Source: Xestospongia bergquistia (taxonomy: Eukaryota; Porifera; Demospongiae; Haplosclerida; Petrosiidae). Taken from it: DNA of 64,000 nucleotides. Positions 10,499 to 22,976 of this stretch are shown here, one piece after another (the first letter of the stretch is position 1; every line of letters begins with the position of its first letter). The stretch spans positions 3,371,155 to 3,435,154 of the forward strand of contig OZ014422.1 of NCBI GenBank assembly GCA_963965975.1. The letters run 5' to 3'. The translations under genes and the position numbers were made by a program. The notes beneath the pieces were generated by a model, which worked only from the letters and a program-made list of their open reading frames with translations, did no database searches and was not told the origin of the DNA.

Positions 10499-12800
10499 AC
10501 TGCTGTTTCCCAATGGATGCTGACATCGTCAGGAAGTCTAATGCCAGCACATAGTGTAAGTATATACACCTGTGTATGATCTCTCTAACTATAATTATAT
10601 ACTAGGGTGTTATGGAAAATATGCTTGCTTTTAAAGCACTGTGTTTTCATTGTTTAAAACAGTGTGAGCAAGTACATAGCAAAATTCATTCTATGTTTAT
10701 GGAGTAAGTACAACCTCAAAACTCAAGCCATATTTTTATTCTTCATTAGAATAGCTGTGGGCTATTTCTCTCTTTTCTTTACTACTTTGGACAATTTGTT
10801 TAGTCCTATCTGACTTCACATTTCCTAACTCTGTACTTAGCTATATAGTGAGGTTAACAGTCAATTTGGATTTGAAGAAGACAATCCACATATTATTCTT
10901 GTTACATATGAAATTTATAAAATTTTTGAAGAACTGTCTGTGTTTGCTAACACTGTTGATTCTGAGTAAATTTGGACTTTTTTAGTTCATTAATATACAT
11001 GTATATATTCTAACATTCCTGCATTCATATATCTTTTATTCATTTATTTGTATACCTATAGTTTTTTAGGAAAAATGCAAGTTGTGGAGCTTACAGTTAT
11101 CTCCTATCATCTTTGGTTTTAACCTTTTCTTTCAAAGTGGATACATCTTGCACAGAATAAAGCTAAAGACAGGCTGTTAAAAGTGATTAAATTGAATCAG
11201 TAAGATTGAATCAGATCATCAAGGGAAAGGTGTAGTACATGTATTATATACATAGATAGGAACATTGTGTCTCTAGTTGTCACCAAGTATATTGACTTAT
11301 TTACCTGGTATTATGGAAGCTAGTGATGATATGCCTTCAGACAAAGTTAGTCAAGTCAGGAAATGTCAATATAATATCAATACTGTGTGTTAGATATTGG
11401 AACCACTGTTGCACTATATTGCTACTAATATGAGCAAACTGGGACAAGCTTTATTGACTCCAATCTTCCTAAGGTAGTAAATAATTATCATATCTAGACA
11501 TTGCTGTTACTATTATCATATTAGTATTATGAAGGAAATATGGCTAGATATTATCATCAAGTTAAAGGGAGAATATGTCAAGTTGTCACGCAAATCAGCT
11601 GTTAATTGTTACAAGTATAAACACTTGAGAGTAACTCTAATTACACTAGGTGACTTCTTTGAAGCTGATGGAAATGGATTATCACGTACTGAACTGGAGA
11701 CAGAGGACTACACAGTGAGTAACTAAACTTATGACATGTAATGAGTTTCTTTGTAGACCTTGTTGGATGAACTTAGTGTTTCTGTGTTATCAACAGAAGA
11801 TGTTATAAAGAAATTTTGTCATGATTTAGTAAAACATCAGGTATTGAAGTATTGTTATACTTGTACATTAATGTTTATATATATTTTAATGGTTCTTTCA
11901 AAGAATGAATACGGTGTCCTTCATATAAGTCATATTTATGACTCTACAAAGAAGGCATTAGTAGTTGAAGTATTGTTTGCTGAGCATATTCCTGGTCTAG
12001 ATCGAAGTGGTGAGTCAACTAGTTTCATATGTCATAGTCATATTGATTTAGGAAAAAGCGACCCTTATGTTAAGCTGTACCTACTACCAGCAACAATATT
12101 TATTGCTGTTGAATACAAACCCCTTAAAACCACTGTGCAGAAACAAACATTAGACCCAATCTTCAATGAGACATTTGAATTGTAAGCTCCAAATTTTGTC
12201 TCTACAAGATATGTAAAGACAATATGTTGCAGTAACTATATATGCGTATATACTGTAATTGTAATATTATTATTTTCAATATTCATTTTTATTTAACCAA
12301 ACAAAAAATGTATTAACTTTCAATAGTCATTATTTAAGCCACTGACGAAGATAGTCAGTCTGACTATTGAAACGTTTGGTGTTAATACATTTTTTGTTTG
12401 GTGAAATAAAAATGAATATTGAAAACGCTAATCTACCCAAACATCCAGGTCTTTTTCTCATTGTAATATTACTCTTAGGACTGCTGATCCTTCACAACTC
12501 AAACAAGATGGTGCTATTCTTCTTCTCGCTATGTTTGATTACGATACATTTGGTAGTGATGACTTTTCTGGTATATGTGTCGTATCTTGTAATACAACAC
12601 CTTTGGAAGGAGATGAATGTAAACTAGAGCACTTAAACCTCTTTCGCTATGAGAACACTCTTGCCTTTAATGAACTAGAGAAGAAAATTACTGAACCAAT
12701 GGCACACAAATTTATGAAAAGTGTTAAAAACTTCAAGAGAGAAACCAATGTTGGACATTCCTTTCAATTCAGTTCTCATTTTCATTGGTACCACAAATAA
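10499..12800 (+). CDS. UNC13/BAIAP3-like protein, 3' exons (MHD2 and C-terminal C2 domain)
   Basis: At least nine exons can be followed: about 10499-10555, 10606-10703, 10849-10965, 11138-11203, about 11277-11371, about 11395-11475, 11525-11715, 11758-11849, 11909-12013, 12053-12181 and the last from about 12478 to the stop at 12798-12800. Exon junctions in the first part are approximate. The MHD2-like part includes LLHYIATNMSKLGQALL, IMKEIWLDIIIKLKGEYV and FFEADGNGLS. The C2 domain starts LVVEVLFAEHIPGLDRSG, continues LGKSDPYVKLYLLP and TLDPIFNETFEL, and finishes with MFDYDTFGSDDFSG; the Asp residues in DRSG..GKSDPY and FDYDTFGSDD are the expected calcium-binding loops. The family primes vesicles for exocytosis (UNC13D, BAIAP3). 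The N-terminal half is not seen: it either lies before the window with the LINE nest inside an intron, or has been lost. Confidence 0.75.
12273..12425. repeat. Fold-back (hairpin) element in an UNC13-like intron
   Basis: Two arms of about 60 bp, starting ttttcaatattcattttt on the left and ending aaaaatgaatattgaaaa on the right, are near-perfect inverted copies separated by about 35 bp. Both arms contain the same atgtatta/taatacat block. It lies in the intron before the last exon. No clear target duplication is visible, so it is a MITE-like hairpin rather than an assigned family. Confidence 0.8.
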
Positions 12801-15758
12801 CAAACTTGTCATACACATGGCTTTATGTTTTTATATATTAGAAGGTGTAGTATTTTTATATCTTCTACAAAAACTTGCAATAATTGTTTGTATCTGTGTA
12901 ATTTTTTTTCTAAATTTTTAAAGTTCTACACGAAGTTAATTTAGAACAAAGATACTAGAATTATAACTGTACTAAGTCAATTAGTTAGAAAAATTTGCAA
13001 GATTGACTGGTCATTCTGGCTATTGTTAGAATACTGATGTTATGTTGACTATCCCAGGACAATTCTGGGATAGTCATCAGTCATAGCCCTTGTGTAAAAG
13101 TATCCTGGAATATATATACTGATCAAAGTTACATTGACTGATAATGTTACGTCTTGTTACAATCCTAAGGTGAGCATTTGAGCAATTACAATTGTATCAA
13201 AGCAATCTAGAATATTGGTGTTACTGTGACTTGGGATGGTCATCAGGGTCATAACAGTAATGTCATTCCTTCGGAGTATACTAGGGTTGTTACTGTGACT
13301 ATATTCTAGTCTATCACAATCCTATGATGGTCAACAGTCACAACTACTTTTAATATCTCTATTACATGTATCTTGTATCTACATCTACTCATTGCAAACT
13401 GATCATCAAATTGTTTAGCTTCTCTCAATAGGTATAGATATCTAAGATGCCTTAACTCTAACTAATTTATCATCTACTGACAGAACAACAATGTTAGGAT
13501 CTGAATGATCTTTTAACACTTTCAATGATCATTCTAGTTTCTCGTGTCATATACTTTGTAACATTGTACATTGCTCCTACAGCTTTTCAATGATATATCT
13601 AGCAAGAGAATGAAACATCATATAAACATAGAAATCAATATTAAAGATATTAGGTCATTTCAAATAAGATGACATTTTATTATCACTACAGACATCAATG
13701 CTCAACTGTTTGTCACATGTTGTTCATGAGTGATCATCATTAACTGTTTATGATGTGGCAATGCTGTCCACACAAAATGTATACAATATACTATTATATA
13801 CATAACTAACAAAATATATCCCACTACCTGTATTTACTAAGAACTTCTATAAATAAAAAATCATGTACTTCTATGTAGTTGAACACAATGGACTAGAATT
13901 AGCAGCAACAAACAACAAATATTGTGTCTGTCTCTCATCAGTTATATGAGCACAAACATTAGCTCAATAGTAACTGGTTTGTTGTCCTCAGAGCATCTGC
14001 ATACTGATACAATACTATCTTTAGGTAAATGAAATTCGCCTGAATCCACAAACCTTAAGCAACTACTTCATATACAGACTCTACTGGTGAGATGACCTCT
14101 GCTGGGATGACAAGTCTTAACACATTTTTTCTAATAATAACTCATGAGCAGTTGATTAGATTGTTAAGTACTTTTGTAGTGTTGCAATGGTCTCAGCATT
14201 CTTGTGCTAGATAGAGAAATGAACTCAACTAATATGTCTCATACAACATGCTATCATTCAGTGTATGATAAAATAACTTACCACTGTACACTTGATGATA
14301 TTCAATATATGGAGACTATTTGATACTGCACCTTCAACATAGCCACCAGAGATGATTTTTCTTCATATTGTATTTCAAAGTAACTACCAGGTGGCATTCA
14401 CTGTACGTCCAGTGATCTGAGATATGATCCATTTACCTAAAAGAAGAACAAATAGAACAATCATCATTATCACTCATCAGTAGTAGTGGTTAGATCATGA
14501 CAATGACTGTAGTGAGCAATATCTGACAATTAGATGTAATAATTTAATCTTCTTACCAGTTGATACATCAAATGGATTGTGCTCAATGGTATATACTCTA
14601 CCACAGAATAAGTGACAATATTGATCTTGAGATATTTATGTAGAGGGTGCATGTGAACCCATAACATCCTATCATTTTTAGTGTTGTCCTTCATACTCAG
14701 GTGACATCATGTCATCATTGGATCATTTCACAACAGGTATGTTGTCATCTGGTGGTTATGGTTGTGTCCAAGTATAGGTAGAAGTATTGAGCTGAAAGTT
14801 GGCACTATGAAAACAATCATCACTTTAACACCATCCTGCAAAATATAGCATTTTCTTGACTGATGTACAGGAATATCCTGCCACGACTAGTATGGACTTT
14901 GTTAAAGTATTTAGGTGTTCTCTGTTTATTCAACTATAACTAAATAATCAACTGTAGCATTTACATAGTGTGTACAAATAGGTACAAAATAAAGTCATGT
15001 GTGGTGGGATGATTTTGGACTCTAGCTATTTGCTGTGATTATTATTGACTTCTTAACTTGATTGGGACATCATACATTTATACATTCATTGATTACAACT
15101 TGTTTAAGAATTTAACTAGTGATGTGGTACTAGACCAAGTGATGTAATTCAAGTTGTTCTTCAAGCTGTTCAATTTTCCAATTAAGCTAATCCACCACTA
15201 CAAGCTGTATTCAAAGCATGAAAATTTTTGGTCAAAATATCTTGTGCTAAGGTATTAAATGTCACCATATCGCTAATGACTTCACCTACACTATCACCAG
15301 CACAATATGCACTTTTTACATATCCTTTTATCCCCTTATTAATTAAATTATCAAGTATACTTGGTCACAGTAGATGTATCAGGTTGATATATTTATGGAG
15401 CAACACAACTTCAATCAATAATTGAGTTATCTTGATGAATAAAGCTAAAGAGAAAGTGATGACCACAATAGCCATGACTTTGAAACTACGGAGCACATAC
15501 ACAAGTGATGACAACGTTGCTCAAGATGATCTCCTAATTCTTAAACCAATCCAATTTTTGTAGTGATAACATCACTTGAGAAGATCTTTTTTAACTCTTA
15601 TAAATCTCAACAGTTTATTCTAAACATTCCAATGTAAGTGTGCTAATTTTTCGCAGATCATTTACCTAATTTTTCGTGACATTTTTGATGAAGACTTAGG
15701 TATTATAATATTTAATTATAATTTATTTCAATAAAGCAAAAATATATATATATATATA
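12801..15758. other. Non-coding interval between the UNC13-like gene and piggyBac 2
   Basis: No convincing gene was found on either strand. Around 13010-13340 there are loosely repeated, partly self-complementary motifs built on tgttactgtgac and gatagtcatcag. Short open stretches (for example 15228-15425) have no recognisable motif. A TA microsatellite lies at about 15741-15760, directly before the first readable exon of the piggyBac 2 gene. Confidence 0.4.
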
Positions 15759-15760
15759 TA

Positions 15761-17662
15761 GATGATGAAATTGATGTAGTAGCTGATAATATTGTTGTGG
15801 TTGATGAGACTGAAAAAGAACAATTGAATGGTAAGATAAAAATTACTTTGCAATATATTGTATTATCATTATAAAACTTACCTGTAATAGTAAGTGGTAG
15901 TGGAAGTGTACGTGGAGGTTGTGATAGGCATGGCAGGGGACGTGGAGGTTGTGGTAGAGGACGAGGTGGTTGTTACAGTGGTGTTAGGGGACGAGGTGGT
16001 TGTAGTAGTAACGGGAAAGGAGGTGATGGAGCTGAACCGTGGATACCAGTGGATGACCTCCAAGTTGACACTCCACCAACAGCTATCCCATTCATGGAAC
16101 AGCCAGGACCAAAAATTTCACTATCGGCAGACTCTTCCCCACTGGATTTCTTTTCTCTTTTCTTTAATGACGTAATAATTCAGATGCTTGTTGATGGTAC
16201 AAATGAGTATGCTGGTGATGTTATTGCTGAGAAGGAGAGAGGTGGAAAATTAACTCCAAAATCCAGATGGGTGAAGTGGAGACCAGTCACCACAGAAGAG
16301 ATGAAGGCGGTCCTGGCGGTTATTATAAACATGGGGGTAATGCACTGCCCGGAACGAGCTAGCTATTGGAAGACATCATGGGAGAGTTATATACCGTTCT
16401 TCCATGATGTTCTTCCACGTAACAGGTTTGAAGAGATCTTCTGGATGTTACATCTACGAGAAGACACAACATCAACAAGACTACGACGAATTGACAAAGT
16501 TAAGCCTCTTCTCGATCAACTGCTTACAACATTTCAGAGTGTTTTCTACCCTGGACGTGAGATTTCAGTGGATGAAACAATGGTTGGTTTCCGCCAATAT
16601 TGTCCACTGAAACCGATTGAATGGGGCCTCAAGTCCTTTTTTCTGATAGTGCTACAGGGTTTATTCTCAATATAATCCCATACACTGGAGGTGAGACAAA
16701 GGACATATATCTGTCAAATTGTAACCCTGAACTCCCAAGCCTCACCCAGATAGTGTTGGCTCTTGTTGAAAATTATCTTCACAAGGGTCATCATATTAAT
16801 GCTGACCGGCTCTATTCTAGTGTCCCTTTGGTCGATGAGCTAGAGAGGTGTAACACTGGTTACACTGGGACATTAGTTAGGACTCAGCAACAGCTTCCAA
16901 GTGTGGTAAGAGGCAAAAGTTTCAAATTGAACAAGGGAGAAACTAAGGCGTGGAGAGATGGAAAGAAATTGGTGTTGGCATGGAGGGACAAAGGGAAGCC
17001 AACAGTAATGATCTCCACTGTCTATCAGGGGTCAATGACGACAGTTCGAGGTCGCCGTGGAGAAACCAGGAAGAAACCTCTGGTTGTTGACAAGTACAAC
17101 CAGAGCATGGGTGGAGTTGATATAGCTGATCAGTATGGATGTTACTATTCATTTGGAAGGAGGAGTATCAAGTGGTGGAGGAAGCTCATGTTCTGGTTGC
17201 TGGAGGTCAGCCTTGTGAATTCTTATATCCTCTATAAGGCAACTTCCTCAAATCATTTGTCACATTCTGACTATCAGCGTAAGCTGGTAGTTGGATTGTG
17301 TGAGGGGTTGCCTGTAGGAGATGTAAGACGACAGCTCATGTGGCCTACCAGGTTGGAGGAGAGGTTCGAGGGACGTCATTATATTGAACGAGGACAGTCA
17401 AGACGTAGGTGTATTGTATGCAACAATTCTAAAAGAGGACAAAGACATGACACTATCTCTTTTTTTGTAAAACATGCACACACAATCCACCGTTACACCC
17501 TGACATTTGTTTTGAACGTTACCACGAACTTGTTAATTATCATTTAGCTACATATATAAACTATATAAATATTACTTACTTGTCACTGTTTGTACTGTGT
17601 TGTATTGCATTGTATAACTATTGTCTTGCAATTGTGGTTTGTAATTATGGTACATCTTACTA
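15761..17662 (+). pseudogene. piggyBac transposase 2 with RGG-box N-terminus, frameshifted
   Basis: An acidic exon (about 15761-15831) splices in frame (AAT G|TA AGT) to a long exon from about 15891. That exon opens with Gly/Arg/Cys repeats (RGRGGC, three to four copies), an RGG-box-like region. The DDE_Tnp_1_7 core follows: PLDFFSLFFNDVIIQMLVDGTN, the first Asp in ISVDETMVGFR (about 16565-16595), the second in HHINADRLYSSVPL (about 16790-16825) and the third in YNQSMGGVDIADQ (about 17095-17135). The C-terminal CIVC, FCKTC and CFERYH cysteine motif is read only after a frame change at a T7 run (about 17459-17466). Another frame change is at a T6 run (about 16637-16642), and about eight residues after VGFR seem missing compared with relatives. 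It differs strongly from piggyBac 1, so it is a separate lineage. Element ends were not found with confidence. Confidence 0.82.
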
Positions 17663-20600
17663 GAAGCTTCACATGTCTTGCTACTGACAAAAGCAACATA
17701 CTAAGGCTGAAGCTTTTTGTTCATCTAATAACCTTACACTGTAGCTAGTGATCACCTATTTCACTATCCTCAAAAATGCCTAATTGCTCTATTTTACAAC
17801 CACAATATAAGTACATTCCAAAAACAGAAGGCCACGCCCACTCAAAGAACTAGTACTACAACGCAAAAAACACTGCAACGAAGAAATAAGAAACATTCCA
17901 CTCATTCCTACTATCATCTAAGTCTATTTCAAATAAAGAAACATGGGGACTCTTGAAAGATGCTTTATACGTCATTTACAATGTGTGCGTAGTTATAACA
18001 TAATGCTTACCTTGTAGACGACGAATACACCAATCATAAGAAGAACAAAACATCCAGGTATCCATATTGAAGCAAACTTGAAACAGCTAAACTTCTAGGA
18101 GACAGTTTAGAGATGATACAAGAGCTGAAACGCAACCACTCCAACCCTGAAAATACTCGTGCGTAGGCAGTAATTACTTGCTTTATGCGCATGCGCGAAA
18201 AGGGTTAAGAGTCACCATTTACATCCCAATATGCTATGGATATGGCTTAAAAGCCAATGATAACATTAGGACAGTTTAGTGCAGATACTGTGAACTAGCT
18301 ACTTCAATTGACTACAAATCATCAGACAATAAACTCCATCATAGTATAGCTTTGATATATACAATGAAAAAAACAGGAAACTTCAACATTAAGACACACC
18401 AAATTAATGACTTAAAATGAAAACTTTGACAATTGATATAAAATTAAAGTTTTCATGAAAACTAACCTCTGCTACTTTTTATAGTTTATAAGTTTATGCA
18501 CCATATATTGTTATATTATGAACATCAGTAATTCAGTGACCATACTCTTTTTGTTAATACTTTGATTATATAAAACATCAGATGAAAATCAGTTTCACTC
18601 TTTAAATAAAAGTATAATTATTATATAAAGTATTAGATGCTATATTCCTATAACCAGTACATATAAAACTCTTTAATGAAAGTGTAGCCTTTCCTCATCT
18701 TCATCTGTATTATGTCCTTATTCTCACTGCCACGATCATGTAGAGGTTATTTGGTTTATGGATCTCGATTATCAACAAGATATTGTGAATCAAGCAATAT
18801 AATTTGGAGGAGAGGCTGAATCTATTAAGTTCAGGATTACACATTTATAAATGAAACTTATCTTTATTAGTTGAGATTTCTACATGACAAGCAAGCCCTT
18901 CCTTTACAATTGTTTTCCTGTGTACTATCTATGCATGATTCATGGATACCAAATGTCTGTACACAATTTTTAATACTTCAAGCAGGAATATTCTCAACAG
19001 TAGACCACTGGTATAACCACTTTTATTACTCTAACTTAAACATCATTATAATGATGGTGCTGTTTATGATTTATGTCCTAGCTAACTAAAACAATAACAT
19101 TGTTTTCATAATTTGCAGGTGGAATTGTGTCTGGATGAGGAAACCCTAAACTAATTATATGCTACATGTACCATAGAGATTTTTGCATTGTATGCATTGT
19201 TGTTATAAATATCATTCAGATAGACAATATTGTAAAATATGTTTCTTGTTATCAATATCATTTTTTTTTTGTTGTAATTATATTACACTTATTGTAACAT
19301 AGTTGGTGATCTGACCATGCGCATTTCTACAAACTGCTTCGGTGGCGCCAACTTCTGTCCTAAAAGTACTATTACTGCCTCATTTCTTCAAAAAACCACA
19401 TGAGCGAATCTGGTCTTCTTTACAATGAAGAAGAACGCTGCCACTTTGTCTACAGTCAATTATATCCAGTCAAGTCACCTTCTCTCTCTTTATTCATCTG
19501 AAAAGCATTGCAACCTAACAGAGGCAGCAACAAAGAAACTAGCTCTGAATGTCATTTTTGTTGCAGTATATCTCAAAGACAGAGAAAGAGCAATCAGATT
19601 AAACTAATTGTACACTATATTGAGATCTGTTCCAATAGCTGTAGACTCAGTGTAGTTGTACTATATATGTACATACAATTATACTGTTTGTTATAACTAC
19701 ATTTGAAAGCAAATCAAACAAGCTTAAGCTAGGTGGCAGTATAGACAGTCTACTGACTATTTTGACAGCCAAGTTAATAAAATTACATGAAGCTATTCTA
19801 TATATATGCTAACAAAATATGCTATTGTTTTATTATAGATGTATAACCTCTTCTTTTCTGCTAATATATAACTGGTATTGAGCCTATTGCAAATTACTTT
19901 AAATGTTAGCTTAAATTTGAGTGAAATGACATGTTCAAAGAGCTTGCTTACTTAGATGAAAGGGTATTTAATGTGCAAAGTTTTCCTCTCCACTTGCTTT
20001 AATAGAAATAACTGCACAAAAAAGTGATTTCTTTAATAGTGCAAGAGCTGTGCTTATTGTGTCAATAAAAGGCATTTGACTGGTTCTTAGGTTAGTAAAT
20101 ATGCTGAATTTTGATATCAGTTTTTTACTATATCAATTTTGTATCTCATATATTTTCTGTAAATTGTATACTCAATTCAGTATTTTCAATCTCAAAAAAT
20201 ATTACAATTAACTGGAAACTCACATAACCTGCTTTGTTGATCATATTAAAGCTACATTATGCTTTTAAAAATGCATGAGCAGTTCACTGTAGAATGCCAA
20301 ATTGTATATGTTGTAAATATGCTGCTTTAGTCATGCAATATAGGGATTAATTATTGGTTCTGTAAATTATAAGTGATCTGACTATTATTATGTATGAATT
20401 GAGTATTCTTTGTCTTACAAAAGGTCAATTTGTATTTAAATTTCTAATTAATTGCATTATATTGCCTACAGTCTTATTATCACCTATTTTATGCATGCAT
20501 GTGCTGCCATACTGGGCTTTGGTTTCTTATTAATGTTTCTTTCTAAAGTCATGGCTATTTTCTTACTTTGTCAGTTGTCATGTCTATGTATTAAGTTTTT

Positions 20601-22670
20601 TAGTAAGTTATCTTGTAGTACATATTGCAATACAACAACCATCACTCAGTGTATTTCAGTCTAGTCCATATGTTTTTCTTATAGCTTCTGATCATGTGAT
20701 AACCTACATCTACACTGTATATATACCATTTTCATATTTCAAATGATGTCATATAGTCACTTGTCCATGTCCTGTAATGTCCTAAGTTTGTTTCAGTAAC
20801 CACTATCCTATTTATTATTAAATATAGAAAATGTTTCTATTAAGCTTTAACCAGTAGTAACCTATTTATATAAGTTTTGTATGAGGTACCATTTGGACAC
20901 TCATATAATGGACATGTGTGAGCCATATAGATATATCAATCTGTTTGTTGCCAGTCCTACATGTACAAATCTCTTGTGAGTCCTACAAGATGTCGTCACA
21001 CAAGATATACCTCTTGGAAATCCCACAAGATATAAATGCAAATCCTTTCTACTTACAAAAGCTTGTAGGAAATATCTAAATGTGTCAAGCATAGAGAGAA
21101 AGCTGATGGAAGGATTCTTGTTACACGTCATTACAGTTGTCCGTAACTTGAAAGGAGAGCCAAAACTGAAAGTAATGTGATAAATTAATGGGAGTGTCTA
21201 ATTAAAGTTTGTGGTTGTATTTGCTACTCTTGTTACAGCTACTCCATAGCTCATATCTTCTAAGCCTATCTGTATTACCATGTGTCATTAACATGTTTTA
21301 GACAAATATATTTAGAATAAAATCTTGTTTGTTTTCTGAAATAGAAAGAATGAACACTGAAAATAAAAGATTAATTCAAAGGAAAATGGAGAGAGAGAGC
21401 CAGTCACACAAACAAGATGGTGGAAGAGGAATATGGAATGATATACAAGGCTAAGTAAAAAAAAGAAGTAATAAAAAAGAAAGATTCTCATATTAAAAAT
21501 ATAACAAATTGTTAATGTACACAGTACTTTTGGTGAGCAATACAGATTACTATATTGCCTTCGCTAAAAAAGTCAATAGAGAGAGTGACAGACATATGAA
21601 CCAAGTACTGTAACTCTCACCCACACACTCAGTGGCGAGAGTAAACAAAGATCATCACAAACTGGGTAGTAAGACAACTTGATCTTAAAGCTGAGAATTT
21701 AGAGGAAGTAAGTCCTCATTGTTATGTTTTAATATAGAGTTAGAATTTTTAACACAGTTTGTTAATTTTATAGTTGACATTAAGTTACCATAGTTGACAG
21801 AACTCGCTAAGATAGAAAAATCAGGGTGCCATTAACCTAATTTTTTCTAGAAAAAATAGGTTCGACTCAAATTGTCACTATACCAATCACACATCCAAAC
21901 ACCAGTATAAATAAGTTATTAACAGGCCACACCCCACATAGGAATATAACGGGAGACATTAAAAGGGTTCAAAACAGTTGCAGAATTGATTCTTAGTTTT
22001 AAAATATATACATATTTAGCAATTTACATATGTTTTATGTCTTAAGATGTGCTGGATCTGCTGGGTTTTTCACATTTTTGTCAGGACATCTGGATTTCTA
22101 AATAATTATAACTATTGATAATGTAGCTGTGAGATATACTATAAAAATTGTATTCATTATATATATGAGTGGTTGTCATTACAAAAATGTTTCGTCATTT
22201 TAACAATCAGTTCATATTTGTCATTTAAAAAAATTGTTTCAGGTTTTTGTCATTATTAGCTAATTTTAAAGAGCCTGTTTTAAGACAATATTTTATTTTT
22301 AGATTCAACATGAAATGGAAATTCTCTCATCCTAACATTTTCTCTTACTACTGTTGTTTTGTCTCAGGTTCTGCTCTATTGACAATACAACATTAATGCA
22401 TTATAGTACTACTACATGAACTGTTAAATTATGTCTGTCTGTTTGTCATAGGTTCCTGTACTGATCTAATTCATTCAGTTTCATTCTGTTGTAATGATAA
22501 AATATTAATAATTGTGTAATTACTATTTTAGAAGTATTACAACTAAACATTTTCTCATCATAAAAGTGATCCAGTGAAGGTCTCTGGTATTAGAAGCTTA
22601 GTTCTAAACTTCTAATGGACTGTGGAGCTAGGATAAAGGTAGTCATGATAAAATAGCAATAAAGACAGAA
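17663..22670. other. Long interval with a few exon-like fragments
   Basis: Mostly AT-rich sequence without a clear gene. Exon-like pieces: (a) minus strand about 18082-18013, a hydrophobic segment (IWIPGCFVLLMIGVFVVYK) ending at a gtaagc donor, possibly a membrane-spanning exon; (b) plus strand 21005-21180, a basic open stretch ending GEPKLKVM and a stop; (c) plus strand about 21349-21452, MNTENKRLIQRKMERESQS, charged and helical. None could be linked into a gene or assigned to a family. Confidence 0.3.
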
Positions 22671-22671
22671 A

Positions 22672-22691
22672 GACACACACACACACACACA

Positions 22692-22761
<70 letters not shown>

Positions 22762-22798
22762 GTCTCTCTGTCTCTCTGTCTCTCTGTCTCTCTGTCTC

Positions 22799-22834
<36 letters not shown>
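22672..22834. repeat. CA then CT microsatellite
   Basis: About 11 CA units run directly into a CT tract of about 140 bp that includes several tctctgtctctc variants. On the plus strand the CT part forms a long polypyrimidine tract ending ttttcag, i.e. a canonical splice acceptor just before the 2A-like exon. Confidence 0.95.
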
Positions 22835-22838
<4 letters not shown>

Positions 22839-22839
22839 C

Positions 22840-22976
22840 AGGAGGTGGGTGGTGATGCCATGTCTCGAGGATCAGGAGATGAAAGTGGTGGTAACCTGAT
22901 TACTCTCTAGTTTTGTTTCTTTCACTTCTCACCATTTTATCAATTGATATTGAAGTCAACCCTGGACCTAACAAAG
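22840..22976 (+). pseudogene. Exon remnant carrying a 2A-like translational recoding motif
   Basis: After the ttttcag acceptor, an ATG at 22860 gives MSRGSGDESGGNLITL and then a stop at 22908. One nucleotide out of frame the sequence continues as LVLFLSLLTILSIDIEVNPG and then P, reaching a gtaaac donor at about 22977. DIEVNPGP (22946-22969) is the exact D-(V/I)-E-x-N-P-G-P signature of 2A ribosome-skipping peptides, and the hydrophobic leucine-rich stretch before it is also typical. In this family skipping occurs between the last G and P. 2A-like motifs are known in some LINEs and in innate-immunity-type proteins of marine invertebrates. The hydrophobic lead-in suggests an N-terminal signal-like segment. 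The frame break and the lack of a recognisable downstream exon mean I call it a remnant. Confidence 0.6.

Noticed and set aside
15878-16063. Minus-strand Thr/Ser-rich ORF
   Set aside because: It is the antisense shadow of the RGG-box coding sequence of piggyBac 2.
15587-18206. TTAA with ctctta at 15587 and gggttaa at about 18199-18205 as ends of piggyBac 2
   Set aside because: The ends are only weakly alike (TTAACTCTTAT against TTAACCCTTTT) and an exon-like piece at 18013-18082 on the other strand would fall inside; not strong enough to call.
22946-22969. The 2A-like motif as a relic of an integrated virus
   Set aside because: No viral domain is visible on either side, and 2A-like motifs are known in animal retrotransposons and host genes.
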